Below, one piece after another: positions 21,571 to 32,500 of a DNA stretch of 64,000 bases. The notes under the pieces were generated by a model. That model saw only the letters and a program-made list of their open reading frames with translations, did not search any database and was not told the DNA's origin. Both the position numbers and the translations under genes were made by a program. Origin of the DNA: Brachycybe producta. Lineage: Eukaryota; Arthropoda; Diplopoda; Playtdesmida; Andrognathidae. The stretch is taken from the NCBI GenBank assembly GCA_036925085.1, contig JAUPFP010000003.1, forward strand, positions 7,439,479-7,503,478, read 5' to 3'. Position 1 is the first letter of the stretch. Each line of letters starts with the position of its first letter.

Positions 21571-21864
21571 GTCAAAACAAGAATTACAAAATATGAAAGA
21601 TTATTATCACCAGCAGTTGTTAGAAAGTAAAACAATCGGAAAACATCGCAAATCCGAGATTAAATAGCGAAGGGACTCCCTGGTTGAAGTATCGAAATAC
21701 AATGGCACATGTGGAAGTTACTGTTCAACTCAATTCAAGTGTTAATTTTTTGCGAAAAAATACAAAGATGCTCAGATTTAAAGAGGGCTAATTTTAGTAA
21801 TATATCAAAATTTCCAATTATTTTTGTGACCAATTTCCTTTAAGATATTCAGCGCAATATTCAC

Positions 21865-22110
21865 TCGTTGTTTGTGTATATGGACTGTAGTGAATATCAA
21901 CCTGTAGGGGATATACACTCACCTTTGTTGAAGAATGAGTTACCAAAATCTACAATCAACTACAATACAAATAAGTATCATGTGATGATATACATAGTAT
22001 CAAAGTGCATATAAGCGATGTCTTTGGATGTAAAATTTTATTTACCAGTGGAAACACAGTGAAAGCCTCAGTTCATTTTTGTCCGTGTCCCATTTTTCAC
22101 AAATGAGGGT
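21865..22110 (+). pseudogene. Polinton penton-like capsid protein remnant
   Basis: The frame from about 21860 reads VYMDCSEYQPVGDIHSPLL and, after a frame change, SGNTVKASVHF (about 22045). This pair (a YVYxD..x(V)GD..xPLL block, then SGKVxxxLHF near the C-terminus) is, from my knowledge of Polintons, the end of the protein encoded just before the minor capsid gene. The function name penton-like is tentative. It is broken by stops. Confidence 0.55.
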
Positions 22111-22149
22111 GACTTATCATTGCGGATAAGTGAATGATCCGTGTTATAA

Positions 22150-22510
22150 CAATCATAAGCAAATTGGATTGTCTGTGCTCATCTTTGTGGGATCTCAATA
22201 TCAGTGGGGACATGCATTTTTTCTTCCTTGTATCATTTTGTGATTCCTTTTTTGAAAAAAGAAGCCATCTCAGCGAGAAAGTCGTTATTTAAAGTCTGGA
22301 ACTGATGTCGTATCTGATATTGAACTCTCTTTCAAAAGTGCCTTAAAAGGCTGCAACAGAAGCTGTACATGGGTTTCTGAAGACAATGAAAGGCGGAGCT
22401 AAGCACCAAAAAACTACTAAAATGGCAGGAAATAGAATAGTCACTAGTACAAAATGTGCAGTGAAAAGGAAAAACAAAAACTTCGGGTTGAAAAAAGAAC
22501 TAGCAAATTC
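22150..22510 (+). pseudogene. Polinton minor capsid protein remnant
   Basis: Pieces in shifting frames read VGSQYQWGHAFF (about 22190-22225), KKEAISARKSLFKVW, SGTDVVSDIELSFKSALKGC (22300-22360) and a basic tail (KRKNKNFGLKKEL). The order of an aromatic RGHG-like motif, a glycine/alanine amphipathic stretch, a SDV motif and a Lys/Arg-rich end matches the small basic capsid protein of Polintons. Its place just upstream of the major capsid remnant supports this. Confidence 0.65.
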
Positions 22511-22565
22511 GTGAACCTCTTATCAACAAGAGTGGTTTTCTTGTACATCATGACTCGGGCCTGGG

Positions 22566-22838
22566 GTGAGTCGTGAAATGCATATTTTTACCGTACCTGC
22601 AACACAAGTGAATAATCGAGATGACTGCATTAAAGAATACCATCCTGTTAACAGTATTGAGGACCAAAATACGATAATATTCAATATCATGAGAAATACT
22701 GATGCATACATAGATCTTTCTGATATTTACCTGAATGTAAAGGCAAGAATCTTAAAAGCAGACAGAAAACCGTTGGATGCTATTTGTGAAGTCACACCAA
22801 TAAATTTTTTTTTCACTCACATTTTAGTGAAATTATGA
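22566..22838 (+). pseudogene. Polinton major capsid protein, N-terminal remnant
   Basis: 90 codons: IFTVPATQVNN, EYHPVNSIEDQ, NTDAYIDLSDIYLNVKARI, then PINFFFTHILVKL. The order of a (L/I)FT.P.TQ start, a YHP motif, a YIDL strand and a PVN..LHS-like motif matches the double jelly-roll capsid protein of Polintons and adintoviruses (many genomes annotate it as F54H12.2-like). Only the first sixth or so is present. It is cut by foldback element FB2 and no later part was found in the window. Confidence 0.75.
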
Positions 22839-22840
22839 TT

Positions 22841-24985
22841 ACTAGGGCTCGGATGTTGATGACCTAAAAAATGAAAAAAATGACCATATAAAATGCCCTT
22901 TAAAAAGTAAAAAAATGACCTTAAAAATTGGGAAAATGACCTAACTTACATTCACTCTATACATATTAAGAATTGCACTGAACAACTAAGTGCATTCTGA
23001 GGTACTTTTGTTTCACACAATGTGGAAAATATATTTTCACTAAACTCAGCAACAAGTTGTCGTAAAGGGTAGTACACACTGGGATTCTTTGTTGCGGTAC
23101 ATTGTTGTAGGGCTGAATCGTGGCTGAATCTCGTCTGTTGCGATTCTGTCCCGCAACAATGTTGAAATGTTGTGGGGCTGAATCTCAGCAGCTCAGATTC
23201 ATGTTTTTTGAGCCCCATCGAAATGGGAAACATTTCAACATTGTTGCGGGACATTTCATGGTGTGGACGTCTTTTGAAATATAAACAAAGACTCAAATGG
23301 CTCAGTTTGCTTTTAATTATTAAAGACGCCTTTAATAATTAAAAGCAAACTGAGTTTTTTTGTCTTTCTCAGTGGTTCACATCTTTTTTTTAAGTCCATA
23401 GACTACAGTACCAAACTTAAAAAAAGATGCGGACCACTGAAAATACTGTTAAACAAATTTTGCATAAATTGTGTAACTGTGTTTCAGGTTGTCCAAAAGG
23501 CTTAAAACGAATGTGCTCTCAGCTGAGAAGAGCTTGTGTGCCCACCACCATTTCTGCTTTATTTACCCCTCTTTATAAATCATCGTGTAGGCCCATATTG
23601 CAAGGGCCACTTCCGCTGGTGATATTTACATGGTGAAAGCAAGAAGGAGAAAGGGCATGTTTTAGGAGAAGGAGAAGGAGAAAGTGCATGTTTTAGGCAT
23701 TTTTTCTATTTTTAGGACATTTTTTAAATTTTAGGTTTTCTCCTCCTCTCCATTTAATATCAGACATTTCAAAACAGATAGGGTTAAAATGGATGAATAA
23801 CTCCATTGAACAATATTTTAAAACTAGTTTCTATTAGGTGAAATAGATGGCATTATGATCACAGTCAAAGTACAAAGAACATCTTCCATATATGGTAAAA
23901 AGGTGTGAGACAGTATTGAACTGATTTTAATTACATTCTTAGCTTTTGGGAACATTTTTATCTGCATTTGCATGCAATTCTCTTTAACCTTGATAAAATG
24001 CCAAAATCAAAACCATCTACAGTAGGACACTTAAGCCTAGTACACACAGGAATTCTTTGTTGCGATACATTGTTGCGGGACTGCTCCGATTCAATGTTGC
24101 AGGACAGAATCTCAACTGACACAATTCAGACCTGCAACATTGTTCCGTGTCCACACCTACACTCAAGTGTTTCTTTCTCCTTCTTGCTTTCACCATGTAA
24201 ATATCACCAGCGGAAGTGGCCCTTGCAATATGGGCCTACGCGATGATTTATAAAGAGGGGCAAATAAAGCAGAAATGGTGGTGGGCACACAAGCTCTTCT
24301 CAGCTGAGAGCACATTCGGTTTAAGCCTTTTGGACAACCTGAAACACAGTTACACAATTTATGCAAAATTTATTTAACAGTATTTTCAGTGGTCCGCATC
24401 TTTTTTTAAGTCTGGTACTATAGTCTATAGACTTAAAAAAAAGATGTGAACCACTGAGAAAGACTCAAAAAACTCAGTTTGCTTTTAATTATTAAAGACG
24501 TCTTTAATAATTAAAAGCAAACTGAGCCATTTGAGACTTTGTTTATATTTCAAAAGACGTCCACACCATGAAATGTCCCGCAACAATGTTGAAATGTTTC
24601 CCATATCGATGGGGCTCAAAAAACATGAATCTGAGCTGCTGAGATTAAGCCCCGCAACATTTCAACATTGTTGCGGGAAAGAATCGCAACAGACGTGATT
24701 CAGCCACGATTCAGCCCTGCAACAATGTACCGCAACAAAGAATCCCAGTGTGTACTACCCTTTACGACAACTTGTTGCTGAGTTTAGTGAAAATTTATTT
24801 TCCACATTGTGTGAAACAAAAGTACCTCAGAATGCACTTAGTTGTTCAGTGCAATTCTGAATATGTATAGAGTGTATGTAAGTTAGGTCATTTTCCCAAT
24901 TTTTAAGGTCATTTTTTACTTTTTAAAGGGCATTTTATATGGTCATTTTTTTCATTTTTTAGGTCATCAACATCCGAGCCCTAGT
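22841..24985. mobile_element. Foldback element FB2, 2.1 kb
   Basis: A long inverted repeat with arms of about 22841-23651 and 24171-24985 and a loop of about 520 bp. The termini are ACTAGGGCTCGGATGTTGAT and its complement. ATGAT occurs just outside both ends (22835-22839 and 24987-24991) and may be a target duplication. Each arm also contains its own near-perfect palindrome: 23301-23354 and 24473-24526, with 25-bp arms around ACGC or ACGT. Further inverted blocks lie around GTGGTTCACATCTTTTTT. There is no transposase. The TAGGG end suggests a hAT-like non-autonomous element, but this is weak. Confidence 0.82.
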
Positions 24986-24986
24986 C

Positions 24987-25529
24987 ATGATCCAACAGCA
25001 GACCAGCTAATAACTCGCGACAGCATGATCCAGGCACAAATCATTAAAGGACTCCTCCCAAAAATCAAAATATTTGTCTTATCTAGAAATCCAAAAACAC
25101 TAGATGAAACTATTCAAGTGATTCTAGCGGAAGAGGAAAATGAAAAACTAACACAAACAAAATATTTCATCAGCAGCCTGGAAAGTGAGAAAAAGAATCC
25201 TATAGAAGAACTAATCAGAAAAATGAAAGGATTAGAAGATGCATTTTCCAAACAACTCCTAGCCATGGAAAAAATAAACCATAGCAAAACTCCTGAAGGA
25301 TACAGTAAGGAAACCATAGATAAGCGAAACCGGCGCTGTTACAAGTGTAATCAACCAGGCCATTTTGCAACAAAATGCCAAAACCCGATAGCAAGAAACA
25401 CCTTCCAAAGAGATCAAAGATGCTTCCTTTGCAATAAATCAGGACACAAAGCAAATGAGTGTCATCAGAGAACCATTCTTAACTCCCCACCAATCCAGTG
25501 CCATTACTGCAAGAAATGGGACACACAAT
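24987..25529 (+). pseudogene. gag: Gag C-terminal part of the env-bearing retroelement
   Basis: Open from about 24989 (HDPTADQLITRDSM..) to the E2 insertion at 25530. A helical capsid end (IIKGLLPKIKIFVLSRNPKT, LDETIQVILAEE) is followed by a linker and zinc knuckles CYKCNQPGHFATKC and CFLCNKSGHKANEC, with a third (CHYCKK) cut by E2. The double or triple CCHC end and the NPKTLDE motif are typical of retroelement Gag. Its sequence is unlike the Gypsy E1-E4 gag. The first part is missing because FB2 and the Polinton lie upstream. That it belongs with the env at 32974-35468 is inferred from position and strand. Confidence 0.8.
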
Positions 25530-26312
25530 TGTGGCAACCTGGTCTGCTCAAATTTTAATTTTTGAGTGAGCAGACGAATTTCCCTATGGTGGTCTGCCTG
25601 ACAGCTACAGTAGGCTGTTGGGATGGACGCCATTTTGGTGCCAGCAGACCTCTCACCATGAAGTCTATGGGTGAGAGGTCAGATGTGACCTCTGTCCCCT
25701 CCAGGTGGAGTTGCCTGGAGGTTTCCTGTGGCCTAGTCAGCCACATGATCTGGGGAGTGTGTTGTAGGCTTGAAAAGAGACTAGACCTGTGGGTGGAGGT
25801 CTGAGTGACCTCCACTGTCCGGCGTTTTTGGTCTGTTGCCTTTGGCCTGGTGGCCTTTTGGTGGATATCACTTCCTTGGCTGGGTGAAGCTACCCAGCCA
25901 AGTAGTGTATATAATTATCACTGCCTTCGTTCTCATCGTTTTATGCATCTAATTCATCGTAAGTGGAATTAAACACTTAATTTCTTCACTTACTTTGTGT
26001 CCGTGTCGATTTCTTGGGGAGTTACCGCGAGGGGGGGTGGGTTTCTGGTTTGGGGAAGCTCCACCGTCCTTTACCGACTTGTTTCGGCCGGTACTCGTGT
26101 TGGCTCGCGATAGAACCGGGGTTCTACCGCGATATTCTCGACGAGGCGGCATGTCACCGTCGTGTTTCACCGTCGGGAGAGCTCCGCGTCGACACCACCC
26201 AAGGGGTGCACCGTGTGGAGAGGCCCCGTCGTCGGAGCTCTGGTACCGGTAAGTGTGAACGTTTTTGAAGTTTCGTTTATCGGGTATTGTAAGGGTACGG
26301 CGGGACGTTACA
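25530..26312 (+). mobile_element. 5' LTR of E2 (LTR-C family)
   Basis: 783 bp from TGTGGCAACCTGG to GGACGTTACA. It has the GTCTGCTC..GAGCAGAC arms near the start, GGTCTGCC/AGCAGACC arms, the CTTGGCTGGGT/ACCCAGCCAAG hairpin (25875-25885 with 25892-25902), a TATATAA box just after it (about 25907) and a U5 stem with CGCGATAGAACC/GGTTCTACCGCG (about 26108-26133). Confidence 0.93.
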
Positions 26313-26314
26313 AT

Positions 26315-26332
26315 TGGTGGAGGCGCCGGGTA
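26315..26332 (+). promoter_or_regulatory. Primer binding site of E2
   Basis: TGGTGGAGGCGCCGGGTA, two bases after the LTR end, identical to the site in E1. Confidence 0.75.
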
Positions 26333-26339
26333 CCTGTAC

Positions 26340-26935
26340 CACGCCTCTCGCACGGTGATTTACCGTGTATTCGACCGTTTAGTCGGTCGAATCACCGTGC
26401 GGTGCGAGTACGCAACTGGGCGCGTACTTTGGTCCGTGGGACAGCGGCGGAAACCACCGGTTCACCGTCGATTTACTGTTGCTCACCATGGGGAACGGAC
26501 TTTGGTCCGTTGTACCGTGGTGAACGGTAAATCTACTGTCGGTCACCATTAATTTACCGTCATATACCGTGGGAAACGAACTCCAGTCCGTTGTATCGCG
26601 GTTAACGGTAAATTTACCGTCGAATTACTGTGGGCACGGACTACGGTCCGTGGTACCGTGGTTTTCGGGGGTGTACGGTGTTTTGCCGCAAGTACACCGT
26701 GGTGTACGGACTGTTGTCCGTTGATCCGCGGTAGAAAGTGGTGAAAGGTCTTTTACCGAGAAGTACACTGTGGGAACCGGACTTTTGTCCGTTAGACCGC
26801 GGTAGAAACCAGTAGAGTTAAACTCTGACTGTACTTCACCGTGGGACACGGACTTTTGTCCGTGATACCGCGGTTTCGCACGGTCCCATCCGTTCGTAAC
26901 GGTATTTTGCGGACTTTTGTCCGTGAGATTACCGT
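26340..26935 (+). repeat. Leader hairpin array of E2
   Basis: Hairpins with ACGGAC../..GTCCGT arms lie at 26495-26510, 26576-26591, 26635-26651, 26705-26721, 26777-26792, 26847-26864 and 26909-26925, with centre steps of about 60-81 nt (mostly 70-72). Three have the TTTT loop seen in E1. Outer ACCGTGG/CCGCGGT pairs flank most of them. This is the same architecture as E1, although the sequences between hairpins have diverged. Confidence 0.85.
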
Positions 26936-27001
26936 TTTCGACGGTGGAAACCCGATATCTGGTGGCTTTGTCCAGATTTTACCGTTTATTTACGGTGAAA
27001 A

Positions 27002-27402
27002 ATGGAGCCAGCCCCAAAAGTACCGACGGGAGGTCAGGAACTTGGTGTAGATGCAGGTTTAGAGTTACGCGGCCGCGTAGTCGACCGTCCCCTTGGGGGC
27101 GGAAGGAAGGCGGAGATCCTCTGGAGACAGAGGAACATAGCGGTAGCGTAGACGGGGATTTCCCGGAGGACTGGGTCACGGTGCAGAAACGCCGCCGTGA
27201 CATTCTTCCGGGAGAATACCCGTTGGAAGACAGTGAGTCCGATGGTGATCTCACCGGGGAGGACGATCGGCCACGGCCGATTGTCCAAGTTTCCACCGTC
27301 GCCCGTCCGGTTGGACGTGGCGATCAGCCCCGTAGGGACATGGTGGAAATCCCGGATGAGACTGCACATGAGGGCCGGGCTATTCGAGCAGCAACTCATT
27401 GA
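27002..27402 (+). pseudogene. ORF0 of E2, frame-shifted
   Basis: It starts in one frame at ATG 27002 (GLELRGRVV, GGGRKAE) and continues in another (DWVTVQKRRRDILPG, STVARPVGRGDQ) to a stop at 27400-27402. It is similar in place and in the ARPVGRG motif to E1 ORF0. One internal frame change is likely a mutation. It overlaps the gag start. Confidence 0.45.
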
Positions 27403-28590
27403 GATTGCCTACGGGATAGATGTCCTTCGTTTGGAAGGACGACTGTCCCGGTCAACGGTTGAGCCGAGGGTGGCACCTAGGTTTTCACTGTCACCCGTGC
27501 GTGATGGCGCACGGAGAGAGGAACCACCGGTACAACCCCGGTTGGTAACTCCGCGGGAAGCACCCAGGCCATCAACTAGGGGGATTGGCCGGGGAGTTCC
27601 TCCTGCACCCGAGGGTTCAGTTGATGATACCCTCGGAAGCTGAGTCCGGGTCTGACGTTTCGGGGAACCAGAGCAGGCAGCCTCGCAGGGTTAGCGCCGC
27701 TGCTTGGACGCCTGCTCCAGCGGTTCCAGCGGAGGTTCAGGCGTTCGGGTTCTTTAAACTGGTCCACTCATTTGCTCGTTACGACGGCAGAGAGGACTTG
27801 ACGCCTTTTCTCCGCAAGTTCGAAGCGAAAGCCCGAGCTCAGCGCTGGACGGACGAGTCCCGATGCAGTTTCTTTACGTTTCTGCTGGACGGTCCGGCGG
27901 AAGAGTATTACGCCACTTTGGTGGAAACTCTTCCAGACATGACCTGGACTGAGCTGAAGGATGCTATGCGTAGCCGCTTCAGCACCAGCAACCAGGCTCG
28001 CCTCTGTTTCGGCGAATTTGATTCAGGGGGCTACCGAGTCTGTGCAGGCATTCTACTGGCGGTTCTTGGAACTGTCCGACCGAGTGTCTCCGGGCGAAGA
28101 CGAGAGCTGTAGGCTTATACGCTTCAAACGGAAACTCCTGACGGCGATAACTGATCAATTGATCGGTTGCAAGGCCGGTACGGCAGAAGCATATGCCCGA
28201 AAGGCATGGCTGGTTGAGGCCGATTTGCTTCTTGTAGGTAAATTACCTAACCATACTAGAGGGGTTCCTCAGGACAGGGCTAACGCTCCGTCCTCTGGAA
28301 CCACGGCTAGCTCTGGGAGCTCTGCCAAGGCTTCATCTTTGAGCTAAACGGGTGCGAAGGCTGCTGCACCGTCCAAGTCGGACAAAGCAGAAGCCAAGAC
28401 CGGAGGCAAGAAGAAGACGGCAGGCTCTGGTGGTCAGCCGGCGGCAACGCCTCGAAGTACGGACCGTACAGGAGATTCACTCCGGCAACTAGGTCCTTGT
28501 TTCGGGTGTAACCAGATGGGTCACCTGAGGAAACATTGTCCGAAGGCTGCGGCCAAAGGGCAGGTTGCCAGAGTGGTACCTGACGAGAGT
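27380..28590 (+). pseudogene. gag: E2 gag, broken
   Basis: It reads LFEQQLIEIAYGIDVLRLEG, then after a frame change near 27620 the capsid domain (GFFKLVHSFARYDGREDLTP, FLRKFEAKARAQRWTDE). After a second change near 28010 it reads ESVQAFYWRFLELSDRVSPG, and it ends with a zinc knuckle CFGCNQMGHLRKHC near 28498-28540 after a stop at about 28347. At least three breaks compared with E1. Confidence 0.85.
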
Positions 28591-28737
28591 CAGAGCCTCC
28601 AGCCAACCGCTGGCGTTGCGCCAGTTTGGCCTGGGTTCTGAGCGAGGGACGTACCTCCGGGCGGTCTCCAAATATGTGGATGTCCTGCGGAAGGCAGGGG
28701 TGCCTCTGGCGAGGTCTGCGGACCCGGAAGTTACCCA

Positions 28738-29575
28738 GTGGGTATTTCCATCGCCATGCTCCACATTGAAGGCCGTGTGCAGCCAGCTGGATCAATGGTT
28801 TGCCCCTCACCCTATATGCCTAGTGGTGAGGTTCTGGATCGTGCGCTCATCGAGCAGGCGGGAGGAGTTGGTGTGACCATACCTCCTGTTGTGCCTGGGG
28901 AATCTCTGGTTTCTGAGACTGTGCCCCAGTCTTCTGCATGTCTGGAATTACCGTCTGGTGTGGACGGTAAGGTGGACGGGAGGCAGAAGATCGATGGTGG
29001 GAGCCCGCGGGTTCCCATTCCTGAGCTTCAGAGCCGGGTCTACGACGTAGGTTCACCAAGGGTGTGGGTGTCGATTGGCGATCGTCTGATGGAGATGATC
29101 GTAGACACCGGGGCCGACGTGTCGGTCCTAAGCATTACGGCGGCACGAGTGATGGAGTTTCCTATAGAGGAACTGGCGGTTCCTTCATTCCTTCTTGGAA
29201 TGGGTGGGCACTCCATCGAGGTAGTAGGGGTCACTAATGTGGAATTGACCATCCACAAGAAAACCATCAAGGTACCTCTCCTTTTGGTGAAAGGAGAGGG
29301 CGAAGCATTGTTGGGCGTTGATCATGCCTCACGCTTCGGCTTGATGGTCGATATCGTGCACCGGAAGGTCTACTTCCGGGAGGATGTCTGGACGGCACAT
29401 CCAGATGCCCTCCAAGCTGCATTCACCAATCGAGCGCTTGCAGAACCTAGGGAGGTGAAAGCAATTCCATCGCCGATACCAGGGGCTTTGCCTCTGAGAC
29501 GGCAACTCCCAGTGGCTCCGCCTGCACTCGAGAAGGTTGACGGGTGGATGAACATTGTTTCACCAGAGCTGCCCG
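28738..29575 (+). pseudogene. E2 protease region
   Basis: An open frame with LQSRVYDVGSPRVWVSIGDR, the active site MIVDTGADVSVLS (about 29095-29133), a flap-like GMGGHSIEVVGV and LLGVDHASRFGL. It is a retropepsin-type aspartic protease that cleaves Gag-Pol. The frame changes near 29570-29680 to reach the pol frame, so the two are no longer fused. Confidence 0.88.
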
Positions 29576-32500
29576 AGACCAGAACCTCTATCGGGCGCGG
29601 AGAAGTTTGTTCTCTGCGACAGAGAGAATGTCTGGCTACCAGCCCACGTACGACGTGTCGTATCTGTGACGTTGGTAGAGCATGATGGCCCTGGCCAGCT
29701 GCTTCTCGTGGAGCCGCACCGGAAAGCCTTAGGTGGACGTGGTGTGTTGGCAGTGGCAGGTATTGCCGCAGCTAACCGGCTTGGCACGTACGATATCTGG
29801 CTTGAAAACGTGGAGAATGCACCCATTGCCCTGGAAACAGGAGAGGATGTAGCCACGGCTCAAGCTGTGGAGGCTGCCATTGTGGTAGGGCTGGAAGAGC
29901 CGTCTAAGTTGAGAGGAGGAGACCCCACTCAGAAGACAGTTCGACCAGGGGAGGCCTCGTCTAAGTTGAGAGGGGCATACGGAAACGGATGCCAAGTGCT
30001 CAATGTGGCGACGGCCCCTACTCTCGAAGAGTGTCTTCAGATTGGCCTCAATCTGAAGCCTGAAGAGGCGAGACAGCTTCGGGAGTTCCTGCTGGCACGC
30101 CGGGATCATTTTGCGTTCGACTTTACAGAGTTGGGTGAAACCTCTCTGGTCGAACATACGATTGACACCGGTGGGCAACCTCCAGTGCGAAAAGGATTGC
30201 GTCGAACCGCTCCAGTGGCCAGAGCAGTCGAGAAAGAAGAGGTGGCGAAGATGTTGGATGCAGGGGTTATCCAACCTTCGCGTAGTCCCTACGCGAGCCC
30301 TATCTTGCTTGTTCGCAAGAAGGATGGTGGCTTTCGTTTTTGCATGGACTACCGGAAACTGAATGCCCAGACAAAGCTGGATCAGTATCCGTTGCCTCGC
30401 ATCGATGATGCGCTCGACTCATTGGCCGGTGCGAAGTTCTTCGCTACCTTGGACCTGGCTAGTGGTTACTGGCAGGTTCGGATGGCTGAGCCAGACGTTG
30501 AGAAAACGGCATTTATTTGCTCTCAAGGTCTGTTTGAGTTCCGGAAAATGCCTTTCGGACTCTGTAATGCTCCAGCCACCATGCAGAGAGCGCTAGACCT
30601 CTTATTGGCAGGACATAAGTGGGAGACTTGTCTGGTGTACCTGGACGATATTATCGTCTTTGGGAACACTTTCGAGCAGTTTCTCGAAAGACTCTCCACT
30701 GTCCTTGGACTGTTACGAGGGGCGGAGCTGAAACTCCAGCCGAAGAAATGTTTCTTTGGCTTTAACAAAGTACGTTATCTCGGTCACGTAGTGAGTGCCG
30801 AGGGAGTTGCTCCGGACCCGGATCTCGTGCGGGCAGTCCAGGAGTTTCATGTCCCGACGACGGTGACAGGCGTCCGTAGTTTTCTCGGACTTGCTGGTTA
30901 CTATCGAAGGTTCATCAAGGACTTCGCCAAGGTGGCAAGGCCTTTGCATGATCTGACGAAGAAGGATGTGTCCTTCGAGTGGTCGGATCAGTGCAAACTA
31001 GCGTTTGCTCGGTTAAAGGCATTTTTAACCGAAGCGCCGGTACTCACCATGTACGATCCTCGTGGTGAGGTAATTATCCATACCGACGCTAGTGGGTACG
31101 GCTTGGGAGTCGTAGTTTACCAGAAGTTACCGGAGGACAGTGTCCCCCGTGTTCTGACCTACGCGAGCCGAATCATGAAAGGAGCTTACCTCTTTAACCG
31201 GGAGTTCGTGATCGTAACAGATCACCACGCTCTTTGCTATCTGCAGACAGCCAAAAACCTGCAAGGCAGGTTGGGGCGTTGGCAGATGCAACTACAAGAG
31301 TACCGGTTTAAGGTGGATGCTGACGCTTTGAGTCGGTATCCTGTTCGTGATGTGGCGGAACTTTCCTTGCCTGAATACGTCGAGGCCGATGTAGGTGAGG
31401 TTATTTACCACATCCGTTCCGAGGTCGATTGGGTCAAGGAGCAAGAGGCCGATGGCTGGTGCTCCAAGGTGAAGAGTGAAATCTTCCGTGACCCCAACTC
31501 CAACCTCCGGTTCAAGTTTATGGTGGCAGATGACTTGTTGTTTGCCATCAGGTCCATCCAGGATCGGTTGAGAACTGTTCTGGTAGTTCCGAAGTCATGC
31601 AGGGCTTTCTGTCTGAGGAAGCTACATGACATTCCCGAAGCTGGTCACTTCGGGATGTTTAAGACCTACCAGAGACTGCGCTCGTGCTTCTACTGGATCG
31701 GTATGAAGCGGGACACTGCCGAATATGTTAAGTCATGTTTGGTGTGTCAGAGAGCGCGACAGTTCGCTCGAAGTCAGGGATTTCTCCAACCGATTGTGCC
31801 GGAGTACCCAGTTGATACCTGGGGAATGGACTTCGTTGGACCGTTTCCTGCCTCTGTGGGTGGAGTCACCTATGTACTAATCATGGTTGACTATTTCACC
31901 CGGTACGGTGTGGCAAGGGCGGTACGAAGGGCCACGGCCGCCTGTGTGGTGAAATTTCTGAAGGACGAGATCCTTTCGGTGTATGGCACGCCGAAAGCTC
32001 TTGTCTCGGATCGTGGGTCCCAGTTCTCCAGCAAAGTCCTGCTGAAGTTCCGGGAGCGCTATAACATAGCGCATCACTTCACGATGGCATACCATCCGCA
32101 AGCGAATGGGCTTACGGAGCATACGAACAAAACCGTAATGGAAACCATCAAGCGGTACCTTGATCCCCTCAAGGAACAGCGTGATTGGTGGGACAAATTA
32201 CGGCCCGCCGTATGGGTTTATAACACAGCTGTCCAGGAGAGTACACATTTCTCTCCGTATCAGTTGTTGTTTGGCCGTGAGCCTCGGATGGAGATTGATA
32301 ACCTCCTTCCGAACGGTCCAGCCCGCGACTTGCCTGACCAGCAAGCCGTGGAAGAGCAGGCTCGTCAACGTTTGACGGCTGCTCAGAAAAGGCAGAAAGA
32401 GCGGTACAATGCTGGCGGTGTGGAGCCTCCTCGGTATCAGCCTGGTGATCAGGTGTGGATTAGAGATCAGGCTGGGAAGCTCGGTCAGGCGAAGAAATGG

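Noticed and set aside
22952-23296. 114-codon minus-strand ORF
   Set aside because: It lies in the FB2 arm repeat, and similar text occurs in other diverged copies (500-790); no domain.
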